From: Chitinivibrionales bacterium
Lineage (GTDB): Bacteria; Fibrobacterota; Chitinivibrionia; Chitinivibrionales; FEN-1185
Direction: 5' to 3'
Length of the DNA stretch: 64,000 bases
Assembly: GCA_035516255.1 (NCBI GenBank)
Contig: DATJAL010000044.1
Location: forward strand, 41,023 to 105,022
Shown: piece by piece, positions 52,370 through 60,201 of the stretch
How the letters are laid out: the number at the start of each line of letters is the position of its first letter
How positions within the stretch are numbered: position 1 is the first letter of the stretch
Made by a program: the position numbers and the translations under genes
Notes under the pieces: model-generated
Told to the model about the DNA's origin: nothing
Seen by the model: the letters and a program-made list of their open reading frames with translations, nothing else
Database searches by the model: none

Positions 52370-53908
52370 ATGGCCTCAAACGACTCCCCAAACTCCCCGT
52401 CGGCCGGAAAAATAGCGGCACGGCTGCGCAAGCTCGCGTCGCTCCAGGGGTTCATCACGCCCGACCAGCTCGAGGAGCTCGCGCCCACCCTTGACGAGCG
52501 CGACAAGCTCGAGGCGATCTGCGAACGCGAGAACATCAGCATCAACGCGCTGGTTGCGGAGAAGAAGGAGCCGCTCCTCGACCGCAGGCCGCGCCGCGTC
52601 ATCTCGGTGCGCCGCATTCCCCGCTACGCCGACCCCACGTGGGTCTATCTCAACAGCGTTGGCCGCGTGCCGCTCCTGTCGCGCGACCAGGAGGCCGAGT
52701 ATGCCATGCAGATGGAGGCGGCGCAGGAGAAGCTCTTCGACATGGCGTTCCGCTCGCCGGTCGCGCTCGAGAGCCTGTACCGCATCGCCACCGAGCTCAA
52801 GCGCGGCGTGCTCGAATGCGCCGACGTGCTGCAGATTGAGGAGGACCTGTTCGACAACCCGTCGGAATGCGAAAAGCTCCGCGCCGCCTTTCTGCGCATG
52901 GTGGCCCACGTCAAGAACAAGAACCGGCAGCTCGACGGCCTCACCCGTAAATCCAGGGTACTGCGCTCGGTAAAGTCGTCGGGCGAGGCCCGGCAGAAAA
53001 TGGAATCGTTGCGCAAAGAAAGCATCGAGCAGTGCCGGCAGCTCAACCTCAACACCAAGCAGGTGCAGCATATTCTTGACAAATTCAAAGAGCACCTCAA
53101 GGAAAAGGGCCAGGAGTCGCAGCTTTTGGAATTCAAGAAATGGGAGGACGCGCGCAACCAGGCCAAGTGCGCGATCATCGAGGCCAACGTGCGGCTCGTG
53201 GTGAGCATCGCCAAGAAATACACGCTGCGCGGCATGGAGATCATCGACCTGATCCAGGAGGGCAACCGCGGGCTCATCAAGGCCGTGGAGAACTTCGACT
53301 ACCGCAAGGGCTACAAGTTTTCCACCTATGCCACGTGGTGGATCAAGCAGGCCATCTCCCGCGCCATCAACGACAAGTCGAAAACCATCCGCATCCCGGC
53401 CAACACCCTCGACCTCGTCAACAAGACCATCCGCTACTGCCGCAAGCGCGTCACCGAGGTGGGCACCGAGCCCACGCACGAGGAAATCGCGCGGGCGCTC
53501 GGCTACTCGGTCAACAAGGTGCAGATGGCGCTCGAATACTCCATGGACCCTATCTCGCTTGACATGGAGATCGGCAGCGACGGCAGCACTACCTTCGGCG
53601 AATACATCGAGGACACCAAGGCGGAGGACCCGGCCCAGCGCATGTCGCTCATCAGGCTGCGGGAGCAGATCAAGACCGTGCTCGATTCCCTCGCCGACAA
53701 GGAGCGCGAGATCGTGGTCATGCGCTTCGGCCTCGACGACGGCCGGATAAAGACCCTCAAGGAGATCGGCGAGGCGTTCAACATCTCCCGCGAGCGCGTG
53801 CGCCAGATCGAGACCAAGGCGCTCGCCAAGCTCAAGCACCCCAGCCGCACCCGCCAGCTCGCCGCGTGGAAGGAAGACCGCGACGAGATGATGATGGGCG
53901 ACATGTAG
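52370..53908 (+). CDS. rpoD: RNA polymerase primary sigma factor (sigma-70)
   Basis: A 512-residue group 1 sigma factor. A short region 1.1-like N-terminus ([14 protein letters not shown]) is followed by region 1.2 ([20 protein letters not shown]), a non-conserved insert, region 2 ([53 protein letters not shown]), region 3, and region 4 ([40 protein letters not shown]). All core promoter-contact helices are intact. The gene starts five bases after the dnaG stop and is surely co-transcribed. The -35/-10 pair seen at 16949-16977 fits this sigma class. Confidence 0.97.
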   Translation: MASNDSPNSPSAGKIAARLRKLASLQGFITPDQLEELAPTLDERDKLEAICERENISINALVAEKKEPLLDRRPRRVISVRRIPRYADPTWVYLNSVGRVPLLSRDQEAEYAMQMEAAQEKLFDMAFRSPVALESLYRIATELKRGVLECADVLQIEEDLFDNPSECEKLRAAFLRMVAHVKNKNRQLDGLTRKSRVLRSVKSSGEARQKMESLRKESIEQCRQLNLNTKQVQHILDKFKEHLKEKGQESQLLEFKKWEDARNQAKCAIIEANVRLVVSIAKKYTLRGMEIIDLIQEGNRGLIKAVENFDYRKGYKFSTYATWWIKQAISRAINDKSKTIRIPANTLDLVNKTIRYCRKRVTEVGTEPTHEEIARALGYSVNKVQMALEYSMDPISLDMEIGSDGSTTFGEYIEDTKAEDPAQRMSLIRLREQIKTVLDSLADKEREIVVMRFGLDDGRIKTLKEIGEAFNISRERVRQIETKALAKLKHPSRTRQLAAWKEDRDEMMMGDM

Positions 53909-53950
53909 ACCGCTGAGACATCTTTCGCACAAAAAAATTTCAAACTCTGG

Positions 53951-54115
53951 TGGGGACACCACTTCGTGGTTTCCCCTGGCCCCCCGCTTTCCCGCGCGGC
54001 GCGGGACGATCCGGGGGCACACCCTTTCCAGCGAAGGGGCGCGCGAGGTCGCTCGCATACGCTCGCGAAGCGTCGCCCCTTCGCAACGCATCCTCAGCGG
54101 TATGCCGCTTCGCGG
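53951..54115. repeat. GC-rich dispersed repeat (type B)
   Basis: Opens tggtggggacaccacttcgt and contains gggacgatccgggggcacac, nearly the same as 19949-20235 but without the extra 70 bases there. Hairpins include CACTTCGTG and CTCGCGAAGCG arms. The rest of 53909-54423 (54120-54423, AT-richer) shows no gene. Confidence 0.7.
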
Positions 54116-54423
54116 CGATAAAAAACAATTTCCAGTCGCTGTTTTTTCTTGATTTACGACCCGCAATTTACACTGCCAAGTCCACAATTAACAGGTCCTG
54201 CCTATCGAGATTTAAAAAATAATGTCCTACTCACTTATCCCATTTTTATCCTGAAGATATCGAATTGCCATATCAACCCTTATCTCAATTACGTTGCGCA
54301 TAGGTCAACTGCCATTATCACTCCTCCTTCTCATTGGTCTATTACATGCAACTTTTTTCACGGACCCGCAGCCATTGTTTTTTGTCCACAGCATTTTCTC
54401 TAGATATAATCTATTTTTATCGA

Positions 54424-55770
54424 ATGAAAATCACCTTCATCTATCCCAAATTCGAAAAATTCCTCGAGACCTATCCCGAGCTTGCCGAGTTGCCCGCCAT
54501 CGCGGCAACCTGGGCCTTCCGCATGCCGCCGGCCCTGGGCATCCCCATTCTCGTGAACCTTCTGCCGCCCGATGCATCGTGGCGCGTGATCGACCAAAAT
54601 ATTGAGCCGGTTGATTTCAACGACGATGCGGATCTCATCGCCATCAGTTATTTCACACCGCAAGCGGGTTTTGCGTACGAGATCGGTGACGAATTCCTGC
54701 GGCGCAATAAGACCGTTGTCGCGGGCGGCATGCATCCTTCAACAATGCCGGCAGAAGCGGCGCGGCACGCCTCGAGCGTGTGCATCGGCGAGGCGGACAC
54801 GGTGTGGCCGCAGATCATTGAAGATTTTAATAACGGCCGCCTAAAAAAAATTTACAAACCTGAATCCGTGCCCGCCCCGGAGCAGATTGCGGCCGCAAAA
54901 CCGGGCATCTTTGACGTTGAAGAAAAGTACGACTGGCACGCGTCGCTCGTGTCGATCACGCGCGGATGCCCGTTCGGCTGCGAATGGTGCAATATTCCTC
55001 TTTATCAAGACACCAGGATTCGGCTGCGGCCCATGGACGCCGTTGCCGCCGAAATCGAAAAACTCGCGGGAAAGGAATTCTACGTCACCGACGACATGGT
55101 GATGCTCAACCGGCCCCGCATCACCCGGTACATTATTGACTTATGCGAGCGCATACGGCCCTTCAAGGTGCGGATGTTCCTGTCCTGCTCGCCCGCCATG
55201 CACAACGACCCCGCGTTCCTCGACGCGCTCGCCACAGGCGGCGCCGCGAGCATGTACACCGTTTTCGCGAGCGACCCGGTGAGCCAGCGCTTTTACCGCC
55301 GCGAGCCGGCCGTGTGGCGGCGCACGCTCGATGTGGCAAAGCAGCTCGAAGACCGCGGAATACGGTTTTTCGGCTCGTTCGGCGTCGGGTTCGACACCAT
55401 GGGCGAAGACCAGTTCGACACCATTCTTGATTTCTGCGAACAGGCGCATGTCAAAACCGCGGAGTTCTTCATTGCCACGCCGTTTCCCGCCACGCCGTTC
55501 TGGAAGCGCATCGAGTCGGAGAACCGCTTTCTGCTCCCCCGCGACTGGAACAAATATAACTGCGCGAACATCGTTTTCCGGCCGAAATTGATTTTGGAGG
55601 AAGAATTGCACGATGGATTTATAATGTTATGGAAAGAATTTTTTAAAAACGTGGACCTTGAGGAATCGCTGTCGTCGTTCAGGCAGAAGGCGGAGAACAT
55701 TTTGAAGTCGAGGGAGTATTCACAGAAAGTAAAGGATGCGGTGAAAAGAGGATTAAATAAAGATCGATAA
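54424..55770 (+). CDS. B12-binding radical SAM protein (first of pair)
   Basis: A 448-residue protein starting at the ATG at 54424, where the family's N-terminus MKITFIYPKFEKFL begins. The cobalamin-binding-type Rossmann domain covers about residues 1-160 (ADLIAISYFTPQAGFAYEIG, VVAGGMHPSTMPAEA), without an obvious Asp-x-His-x-x-Gly. The radical SAM core starts with VSITRGCPFGCEWC (Cys-x3-Cys-x2-Cys), then FYVTDDMVMLNRPRI and FGSFGVGFDTMG. A C-terminal helical tail is basic. This resembles the 'Bchl/hopanoid/ladderane' type of B12-radical SAM proteins. It opens the lipid-like cluster, followed by a repeat and then fabF. It is clearly a paralogue of the gene at 61753. Confidence 0.88.
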   Translation: MKITFIYPKFEKFLETYPELAELPAIAATWAFRMPPALGIPILVNLLPPDASWRVIDQNIEPVDFNDDADLIAISYFTPQAGFAYEIGDEFLRRNKTVVAGGMHPSTMPAEAARHASSVCIGEADTVWPQIIEDFNNGRLKKIYKPESVPAPEQIAAAKPGIFDVEEKYDWHASLVSITRGCPFGCEWCNIPLYQDTRIRLRPMDAVAAEIEKLAGKEFYVTDDMVMLNRPRITRYIIDLCERIRPFKVRMFLSCSPAMHNDPAFLDALATGGAASMYTVFASDPVSQRFYRREPAVWRRTLDVAKQLEDRGIRFFGSFGVGFDTMGEDQFDTILDFCEQAHVKTAEFFIATPFPATPFWKRIESENRFLLPRDWNKYNCANIVFRPKLILEEELHDGFIMLWKEFFKNVDLEESLSSFRQKAENILKSREYSQKVKDAVKRGLNKDR

Positions 55771-55773
55771 AAT

Positions 55774-55997
55774 GGGCGTTCCCCGTTTGTAGTGGCGAAA
55801 AATATTTCGCCTCTGCAAACGGGTCGGCCCTCCTTCCGGTCCACCCCTTCGGGTGCTTCTCCCTCGTCAGGGATTTCCAAGGGTCACAAGGGTCGTCGTC
55901 CTTCGGCTCGGGCTGCCACGGCCCCTATGCCCTCGGATCGCCGCCGCGCAGCGGCGGAAGCCGGGGGCCAGGGGGAACCCGCGTAGCGGTGCCCCCA
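55774..55997 (+). repeat. GGGCGTT element copy 8 joined to a type B repeat
   Basis: GGGCGTTCCCCGTTTGTAG begins a hairpin (CCGTTTG/CAAACGG), then GTCGG and CTCCTTCCGGTCC. From about 55930 it merges with the type B block (gcggaagccgggggccaggg). It lies inside the lipid cluster. The remaining bases to 56097 are AT-rich and probably promoter DNA. Confidence 0.7.
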
Positions 55998-56097
55998 CCC
56001 GGATATTTGAAAGTAATATTGAATAATATTCTTTATTTAACTATTTTATCCCAACATTTACATTTCCCAATAAAAATTTACACCTCATTCAAGGCGC

Positions 56098-57327
56098 ATG
56101 AAAAACGACAGGGCGGTGGTGACAGGGCTGGGAGTGGTCTCGCCCATCGGGACCGGCGTTGAAGCGTTCTGGAATGCCGCTTGTAAAGGCACGAACGGCA
56201 TAGCGCCGCTTACCTCGTTCGACACCACCGGGTTCCGCACCAGCGTCGGCGCCGAGGTAAAGGATTTCTCTGCAGGGTCTTTTCTTGCGCCCTCGCAGGT
56301 TTCCTCAATGGGAAGATCGAGTCAGTTTGCGGTAGCCGCGTCGAAAATGGCGCTTGCCGACGCAGGTCTTGACATAGCGAAACACGACCCGTACCGCACG
56401 GGCGTCAGCTTCGGCACCACCATGGGAGAGCCGCAGGTCCTTGAAGAAGGGATCGAGAGGCTCTATGGGGCAACAGGATCCGCGGATGCTTTACCCGAAG
56501 ACCTTCCCCGCAAATATCCGTGCGGCGTGATTTCCGCGAACGTGGCATCGGCGCTGGGCGCGTGCGGCCCGGTGATCATGATTCCCACGGCCTGCGCGGC
56601 CGGCAACTATGCCATCGGTTACGCGCACGACCTTATCCGCCGCGGCATGGCCGACGTCGTAATCGCGGGCGGCAGCGACCCGATTTCCAAAATCGCGTTC
56701 ACCGGCTTCAACCGGCTGCTCGCGACCGCAAAGGAATGCTGCAGGCCGTTTGACAAAAACCGCGACGGCATGGCCGTGGGAGAAGGCGCGGGCTCGCTCG
56801 TGCTCGAATCGCTTTCCCATGCGAAAAAACGCGGCGCGAAAATTTACGCGGAGGTGCTCGGCTACGGCCTCGGGTGCGACGCGTTCAAAATGACCATCCC
56901 CGACCCGTCGGGCAGCGGCGGCATTCTGGCGCTCACCACCGCGCTTGCACATGCGAACATAGGCCCGGACGCGGTCGATTACGTCAGCGCGCACGGCACC
57001 GGCACCGAGGAAAACGACAGGACCGAAACGCTCATCATCAAGACGGTGCTCGGCGAGCGGGCGAAATCGGTTCCGGTGTCGTCGCTCAAGTCGATGATCG
57101 GCCACACCATGGGCGCCGCCTCGGCCATCGAGGCCGCCGCGTGCTGCCTCACCATGAGCCACGGCGTCATCCTTCCTACAATCAATTACCGCACGCCCGA
57201 CCCTGAATGCGACCTTGACTACGTGCCCAACGCGGCGCGCAGCGCATCCATAAACATCGCCGTCTCCAACGCCTATGCGTTCGGCGGCAACACGTCATCG
57301 CTCGTTCTCGGCAGGTTCAAAGGATAA
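56098..57327 (+). CDS. Beta-ketoacyl-ACP synthase, FabF type
   Basis: A 409-residue condensing enzyme. The catalytic triad is intact: Cys166 in PTACAAGN, His299 in SAHGTGTEEND and His336 in SMIGHTMGAAS, very close to the FabF positions. VVTGLGVVSPIGTGVEAFW is the expected N-terminus, and NAYAFGGNTSSLVLGRF the C-terminal glycine loop. It condenses malonyl-ACP with an acyl-ACP. It is followed nine bases later by a non-catalytic ketosynthase-like gene and then an ACP, so it is probably the KS-alpha of a dedicated acyl or polyene system, not housekeeping FabF. Confidence 0.93.
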   Translation: MKNDRAVVTGLGVVSPIGTGVEAFWNAACKGTNGIAPLTSFDTTGFRTSVGAEVKDFSAGSFLAPSQVSSMGRSSQFAVAASKMALADAGLDIAKHDPYRTGVSFGTTMGEPQVLEEGIERLYGATGSADALPEDLPRKYPCGVISANVASALGACGPVIMIPTACAAGNYAIGYAHDLIRRGMADVVIAGGSDPISKIAFTGFNRLLATAKECCRPFDKNRDGMAVGEGAGSLVLESLSHAKKRGAKIYAEVLGYGLGCDAFKMTIPDPSGSGGILALTTALAHANIGPDAVDYVSAHGTGTEENDRTETLIIKTVLGERAKSVPVSSLKSMIGHTMGAASAIEAAACCLTMSHGVILPTINYRTPDPECDLDYVPNAARSASINIAVSNAYAFGGNTSSLVLGRFKG

Positions 57328-57336
57328 TCCGGACGC

Positions 57337-58536
57337 ATGGAACCGAAAATCGTCATAACAACGGCGAGCGCGATCCACTGCCTCGGCAGAAATCTTGATG
57401 AGATTTCAGCGTCGCTTGCGCTGCCGCCCAGGACAAGTTACCTGAAGGATTTCGGGTTCCATTCGCTTTCCAAGGACACCCCCTGCTTCCGCATCGGCGA
57501 TTTTGAGCCTGAGGCTATTTTGGGAAAAAAAGGCTTGCGTACCAAGGACCATGCCACCAAACTCCTGCTGTCCGCCATCGAGCTCGGGTTCAAGGACCTG
57601 TTCGAATCAACGCCCGAACCGGCGCGGCCCGGCCTCTGCATCGGCACCTCGTTCGGCAGCGTGCAAAGCATCGGCGACTTTCTGTCGGACGCGATCATCA
57701 ACGGGTTCCATAATGTAAATCCGCAGGCGTTCGCCAACACCGTGATCAACGCGCCGACCTCAAACGCCAACATCCGCTACCTGTCGCGGGCCTTGAGCTC
57801 CACCGTGTCCACGACCTTCAACGCCGGCCTTGACGCGCTCGCGTACGCGGCGATGTTCCTGCGGCGGGGGTACGCGTCGTGGCTCATTGCCGGCGGGCTT
57901 GAAGAACTGAGTTATTACGCCCTTATCGGACTTGACAAAAACGGATCGCTTTCCGCATCAGGCGTTTGTGCGCCCTTTGGCGCAACCGCCGACGGCACCG
58001 TGGCGGGCGAAGGGTGCGCCGTGTTCTGCCTCGAAACCGAGGAGCACGCGAAATCGCGCGGCGCGCACATCATCGCGGAGCTCGCGGGCATCGCCTCCTG
58101 CTTTGACCCGAAAAAAGGCCCCCAAGGCTTTAATCTTGCCGGCGACGGCTGCCGCCACGCAATGCGCCAGGCCTGCGGCGACGCGGGCATTTCCCTTTCC
58201 GACATCGCCTTTGTCGCGGCAAGCGCCGGCGGCGTCCCGGATGGAGACACCATGGAAGCCGGCGCGCTCGCCGGGCTTTTCCCCAAAACTCCTGTTGCCG
58301 CATACAAGGCCAAAACCGGCGAATGTATCGGCGCGTCGTCGTGCATCAGCACGGCCTGCGCCCTTGCGGACATGAAGGCCCAAAGAGTCTCCGGCATCGG
58401 CAACGCCTATCCCCTCAGCCTCCCCGTCAACCTGGTTTTTGAGACCAGAACCGGGGTCCCTGCCGAATTTGTTTTGATCAATTCCTTTTCCTGCGACGGG
58501 TACTGCGGAAGCATTGTTCTTAAAAACCGTTCGTAA
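57337..58536 (+). CDS. Ketosynthase-like protein lacking catalytic residues (CLF-like)
   Basis: A 399-residue thiolase-fold protein homologous to the preceding ketosynthase, but with all three catalytic residues replaced. Where Cys should be it has STVSTTFNAGLDAL (Phe161), the first His region is ASAGGVPDGDTM, and the second is TGECIGASSC (Glu for His). The fold-level motifs remain (LCIGTSFGSVQS, WLIAGGLEELSYYALIG, VAGEGCAVFCLE). Such inactive partners, called chain length factors, pair with an active KS in aromatic polyketide and aryl-polyene systems; a KS/CLF-like heterodimer is therefore inferred. It starts nine bases after the fabF-like stop. The next gene encodes the ACP. Confidence 0.82.
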   Translation: MEPKIVITTASAIHCLGRNLDEISASLALPPRTSYLKDFGFHSLSKDTPCFRIGDFEPEAILGKKGLRTKDHATKLLLSAIELGFKDLFESTPEPARPGLCIGTSFGSVQSIGDFLSDAIINGFHNVNPQAFANTVINAPTSNANIRYLSRALSSTVSTTFNAGLDALAYAAMFLRRGYASWLIAGGLEELSYYALIGLDKNGSLSASGVCAPFGATADGTVAGEGCAVFCLETEEHAKSRGAHIIAELAGIASCFDPKKGPQGFNLAGDGCRHAMRQACGDAGISLSDIAFVAASAGGVPDGDTMEAGALAGLFPKTPVAAYKAKTGECIGASSCISTACALADMKAQRVSGIGNAYPLSLPVNLVFETRTGVPAEFVLINSFSCDGYCGSIVLKNRS

Positions 58537-58562
58537 AAAATAGTATATTAAGACGTGCCGAT

Positions 58563-58578
58563 CCGGTTGCGCAACCGG
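58563..58578. repeat. 16-bp perfect palindrome before the ACP gene
   Basis: CCGGTTGCGCAACCGG lies between the CLF-like and ACP genes. There is no T run, so it may be an operator or an RNA processing hairpin rather than a terminator. Confidence 0.45.
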
Positions 58579-58628
58579 CAATAAGGTAATGCTATCACCG
58601 TAAAAACTTTTCCTATAGTTCAGGAGAG

Positions 58629-58892
58629 ATGATGAATCCGGCCGAAATCAAGGCAGTCATCCGCGGGCTGATCACCGAGATCGCGGAAGACATGGAAATT
58701 GACACAGCGAAAATCACCGACACCGGCCATTTCATCAACGACATGGGCCTCGACTCGATGGCGCTCCTCGAAGTGCTCGCCACCATGGAGAAGAAATTCG
58801 GAATCACCATCCCGGAAACGGAGTTCCCCAACATCGTGACCATCGATAAGTGCGCGGAGACGGTGGAAAAGTATTTGAAGAATAAGAAGTAG
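58629..58892 (+). CDS. Acyl carrier protein
   Basis: An 87-residue acidic ACP. The phosphopantetheine Ser43 is in GLDSMALLEVL, the classic 'G.DS...le.v' motif, with helix I IKAVIRGLITEIAEDME before it and FPNIVTIDKCAETVEKYL after it. CAGGAG precedes a double ATG (58629/58632); the second gives better spacing. It carries the growing chain for the adjacent KS pair. The length and acidity are typical. It is distinct from the housekeeping ACP expected beside fabD/fabG, since none of those genes is here. Confidence 0.93.
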   Translation: MMNPAEIKAVIRGLITEIAEDMEIDTAKITDTGHFINDMGLDSMALLEVLATMEKKFGITIPETEFPNIVTIDKCAETVEKYLKNKK

Positions 58893-58931
58893 CCCGCCAA
58901 TATTTTTAATAAATCATTTCAATTATAATTT

Positions 58932-58980
58932 GGGCGTTCCCCCGTGGAGGGGCACAACACGCCCTAACGCGGTGGCGGAG
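58932..58980 (+). repeat. GGGCGTT...CCTAACGC element, copy 9 (minimal)
   Basis: The shortest copy, about 49 bp: GGGCGTTCCCCC, a tight hairpin loop, then GCCCTAACGCGGTGGCGGAG. It shows the conserved ends without the internal arms. Confidence 0.75.
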
Positions 58981-59099
58981 TTCCTTTTAGTTAACGCGCT
59001 CATGAAGCCGATCGGGCTGAAGGTGCAGTAAAAGAGGTTTTTAGAATGAATAATACTTTGCAGCATGATCTCATCCCGAGAGAATATCAAGCCAGGTCC

Positions 59100-59169
59100 A
59101 ACTCGTCAACTCGTTTACTCGTCTACCCGTCAACTCATTAACGCTCTAACGCTCCAACGCATCAACGGG
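59100..59169. repeat. Degenerate 8-bp tandem repeats
   Basis: About nine units of 7-9 bp alternating between AACTCGTC and AACGCTC types (aactcgtcaactcgtttact and onward). Similar to the ttaacgc palindrome at 12848. The rest of 58893-59322 has no gene that I can support. Confidence 0.6.
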
Positions 59170-59322
59170 CCTGCCCGCGCACCCGCCCCTTCATGCACAA
59201 CTAATTATTGTAGGAACAACTTTACATAGTGTCCCGGCGGGCGATGTGTTATTTTTGAAGAACTTGTCTGTTTCGGGCATAGATGACAAGGCTTTTTTCT
59301 GTCAACCGTCAACCTTGTAATC

Positions 59323-60201
59323 ATGAATCTCAGCAGCTTTCTCTTATCGCCGGAACTTTTCGAATCGCTGCCGCACAAAAGCCTTGAGGAACTCCGCAGC
59401 TACATTCTCACCAAAGGCGAGGAATGGTTCGACGGTTGCCCCGAGGAGGCCGTGGTCATCAAGAAAAACCTCACGCGGCTCGGCGTCCCGCACGATAACG
59501 CGCTGGTATGGCAGGTGCAGACCCATGTGCTGCTCCATTATTACGAAAAACTCCTACCCTTCTGCCTTGCGCCGCGGGATTTCCATGGGTATCTCATGGA
59601 GCGGGTCGCCATGCCGCCTGAGTTCGCGGCGCTGAAGGCGGACCTCGGCCGCGGCAACGGCGTGGTGCTGGCCGTGTGCCATTTCGGCGCGGTTGAATGC
59701 CTCGGGCCCGCGCTGGCGGCGCGGGGCATGGGCATCACCGGCGCGCTCAGGTTCTCGACCATGCAGTTGTCAACCACTACCGCGGACCGTGCCGCCGAGC
59801 TCGCAGCGAGCGGGCTGTTCGCGCCCGTTCATTTCATAGAAATCGGCTCGGGCCAGTCGCGGGTTGCGCTGGACATGGCGGCGGTCCTGCGCAGGGGCGA
59901 AATGCTCCTCGCCGTGTTTGACGAAAAGACGAATTATTCGGTGCCGGTCTCGCTGTTCGGCAAACAGGTATTGGGCGGGGCGGGGCTCGACCGGCTGGTG
60001 CGGTTTGCCCGGGAAGGGTCTGCCGTGTGGAGCGCCTTTGTGGTGCGGAGCGACAGCGAGTCCTACGAGGTGCGCCTGCGCAGGCACAAGGGCGACGGGC
60101 CGGAGCTTATCCAGTCGCTGTACAACGGCCTCGAGGCGGTCTGCGCTCCCCATTGCGCGCAGTGGTACTTTCTGCACGAGGAAATCCCTTTTGTCAAATA
60201 A
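59323..60201 (+). CDS. LpxL/HtrB-like lysophospholipid acyltransferase
   Basis: A 292-residue member of the LpxL-type acyltransferase superfamily. The catalytic His-x4-Glu is seen in LAVCHFGAVECLGPALAA, and the substrate-side segment EMLLAVFDEKTNYSVPVSLF follows with FGKQVLGGAGLDRLVRFA. An N-terminal amphipathic region of about 100 residues replaces the usual single membrane helix. It should move an acyl group from the neighbouring ACP to a lipid or other acceptor, so it is the natural exit enzyme of the cluster. It overlaps the next gene by 11 bases. The upstream ribosome site is weak. Confidence 0.8.
   Translation: MNLSSFLLSPELFESLPHKSLEELRSYILTKGEEWFDGCPEEAVVIKKNLTRLGVPHDNALVWQVQTHVLLHYYEKLLPFCLAPRDFHGYLMERVAMPPEFAALKADLGRGNGVVLAVCHFGAVECLGPALAARGMGITGALRFSTMQLSTTTADRAAELAASGLFAPVHFIEIGSGQSRVALDMAAVLRRGEMLLAVFDEKTNYSVPVSLFGKQVLGGAGLDRLVRFAREGSAVWSAFVVRSDSESYEVRLRRHKGDGPELIQSLYNGLEAVCAPHCAQWYFLHEEIPFVK

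Noticed and set aside
52376..54187. 603-residue open frame antisense to rpoD
   Set aside because: A shadow frame caused by high third-position GC; the plus strand encodes a complete sigma-70.
54334..54423. Longer N-terminus for the first radical SAM protein
   Set aside because: The extra 30 residues are not protein-like for the family, and the paralogue at 61753 starts at the equivalent of the ATG at 54424.
59100..59169. CRISPR array or origin iterons
   Set aside because: Units are only 7-9 bp and degenerate with no spacers; no replication initiator gene is nearby.
59864..60190. Longer N-terminus for the phytoene-desaturase-like protein
   Set aside because: It overlaps the acyltransferase gene in another frame and is Arg/Cys-rich; the FAD motif begins right after the TTG at 60191.
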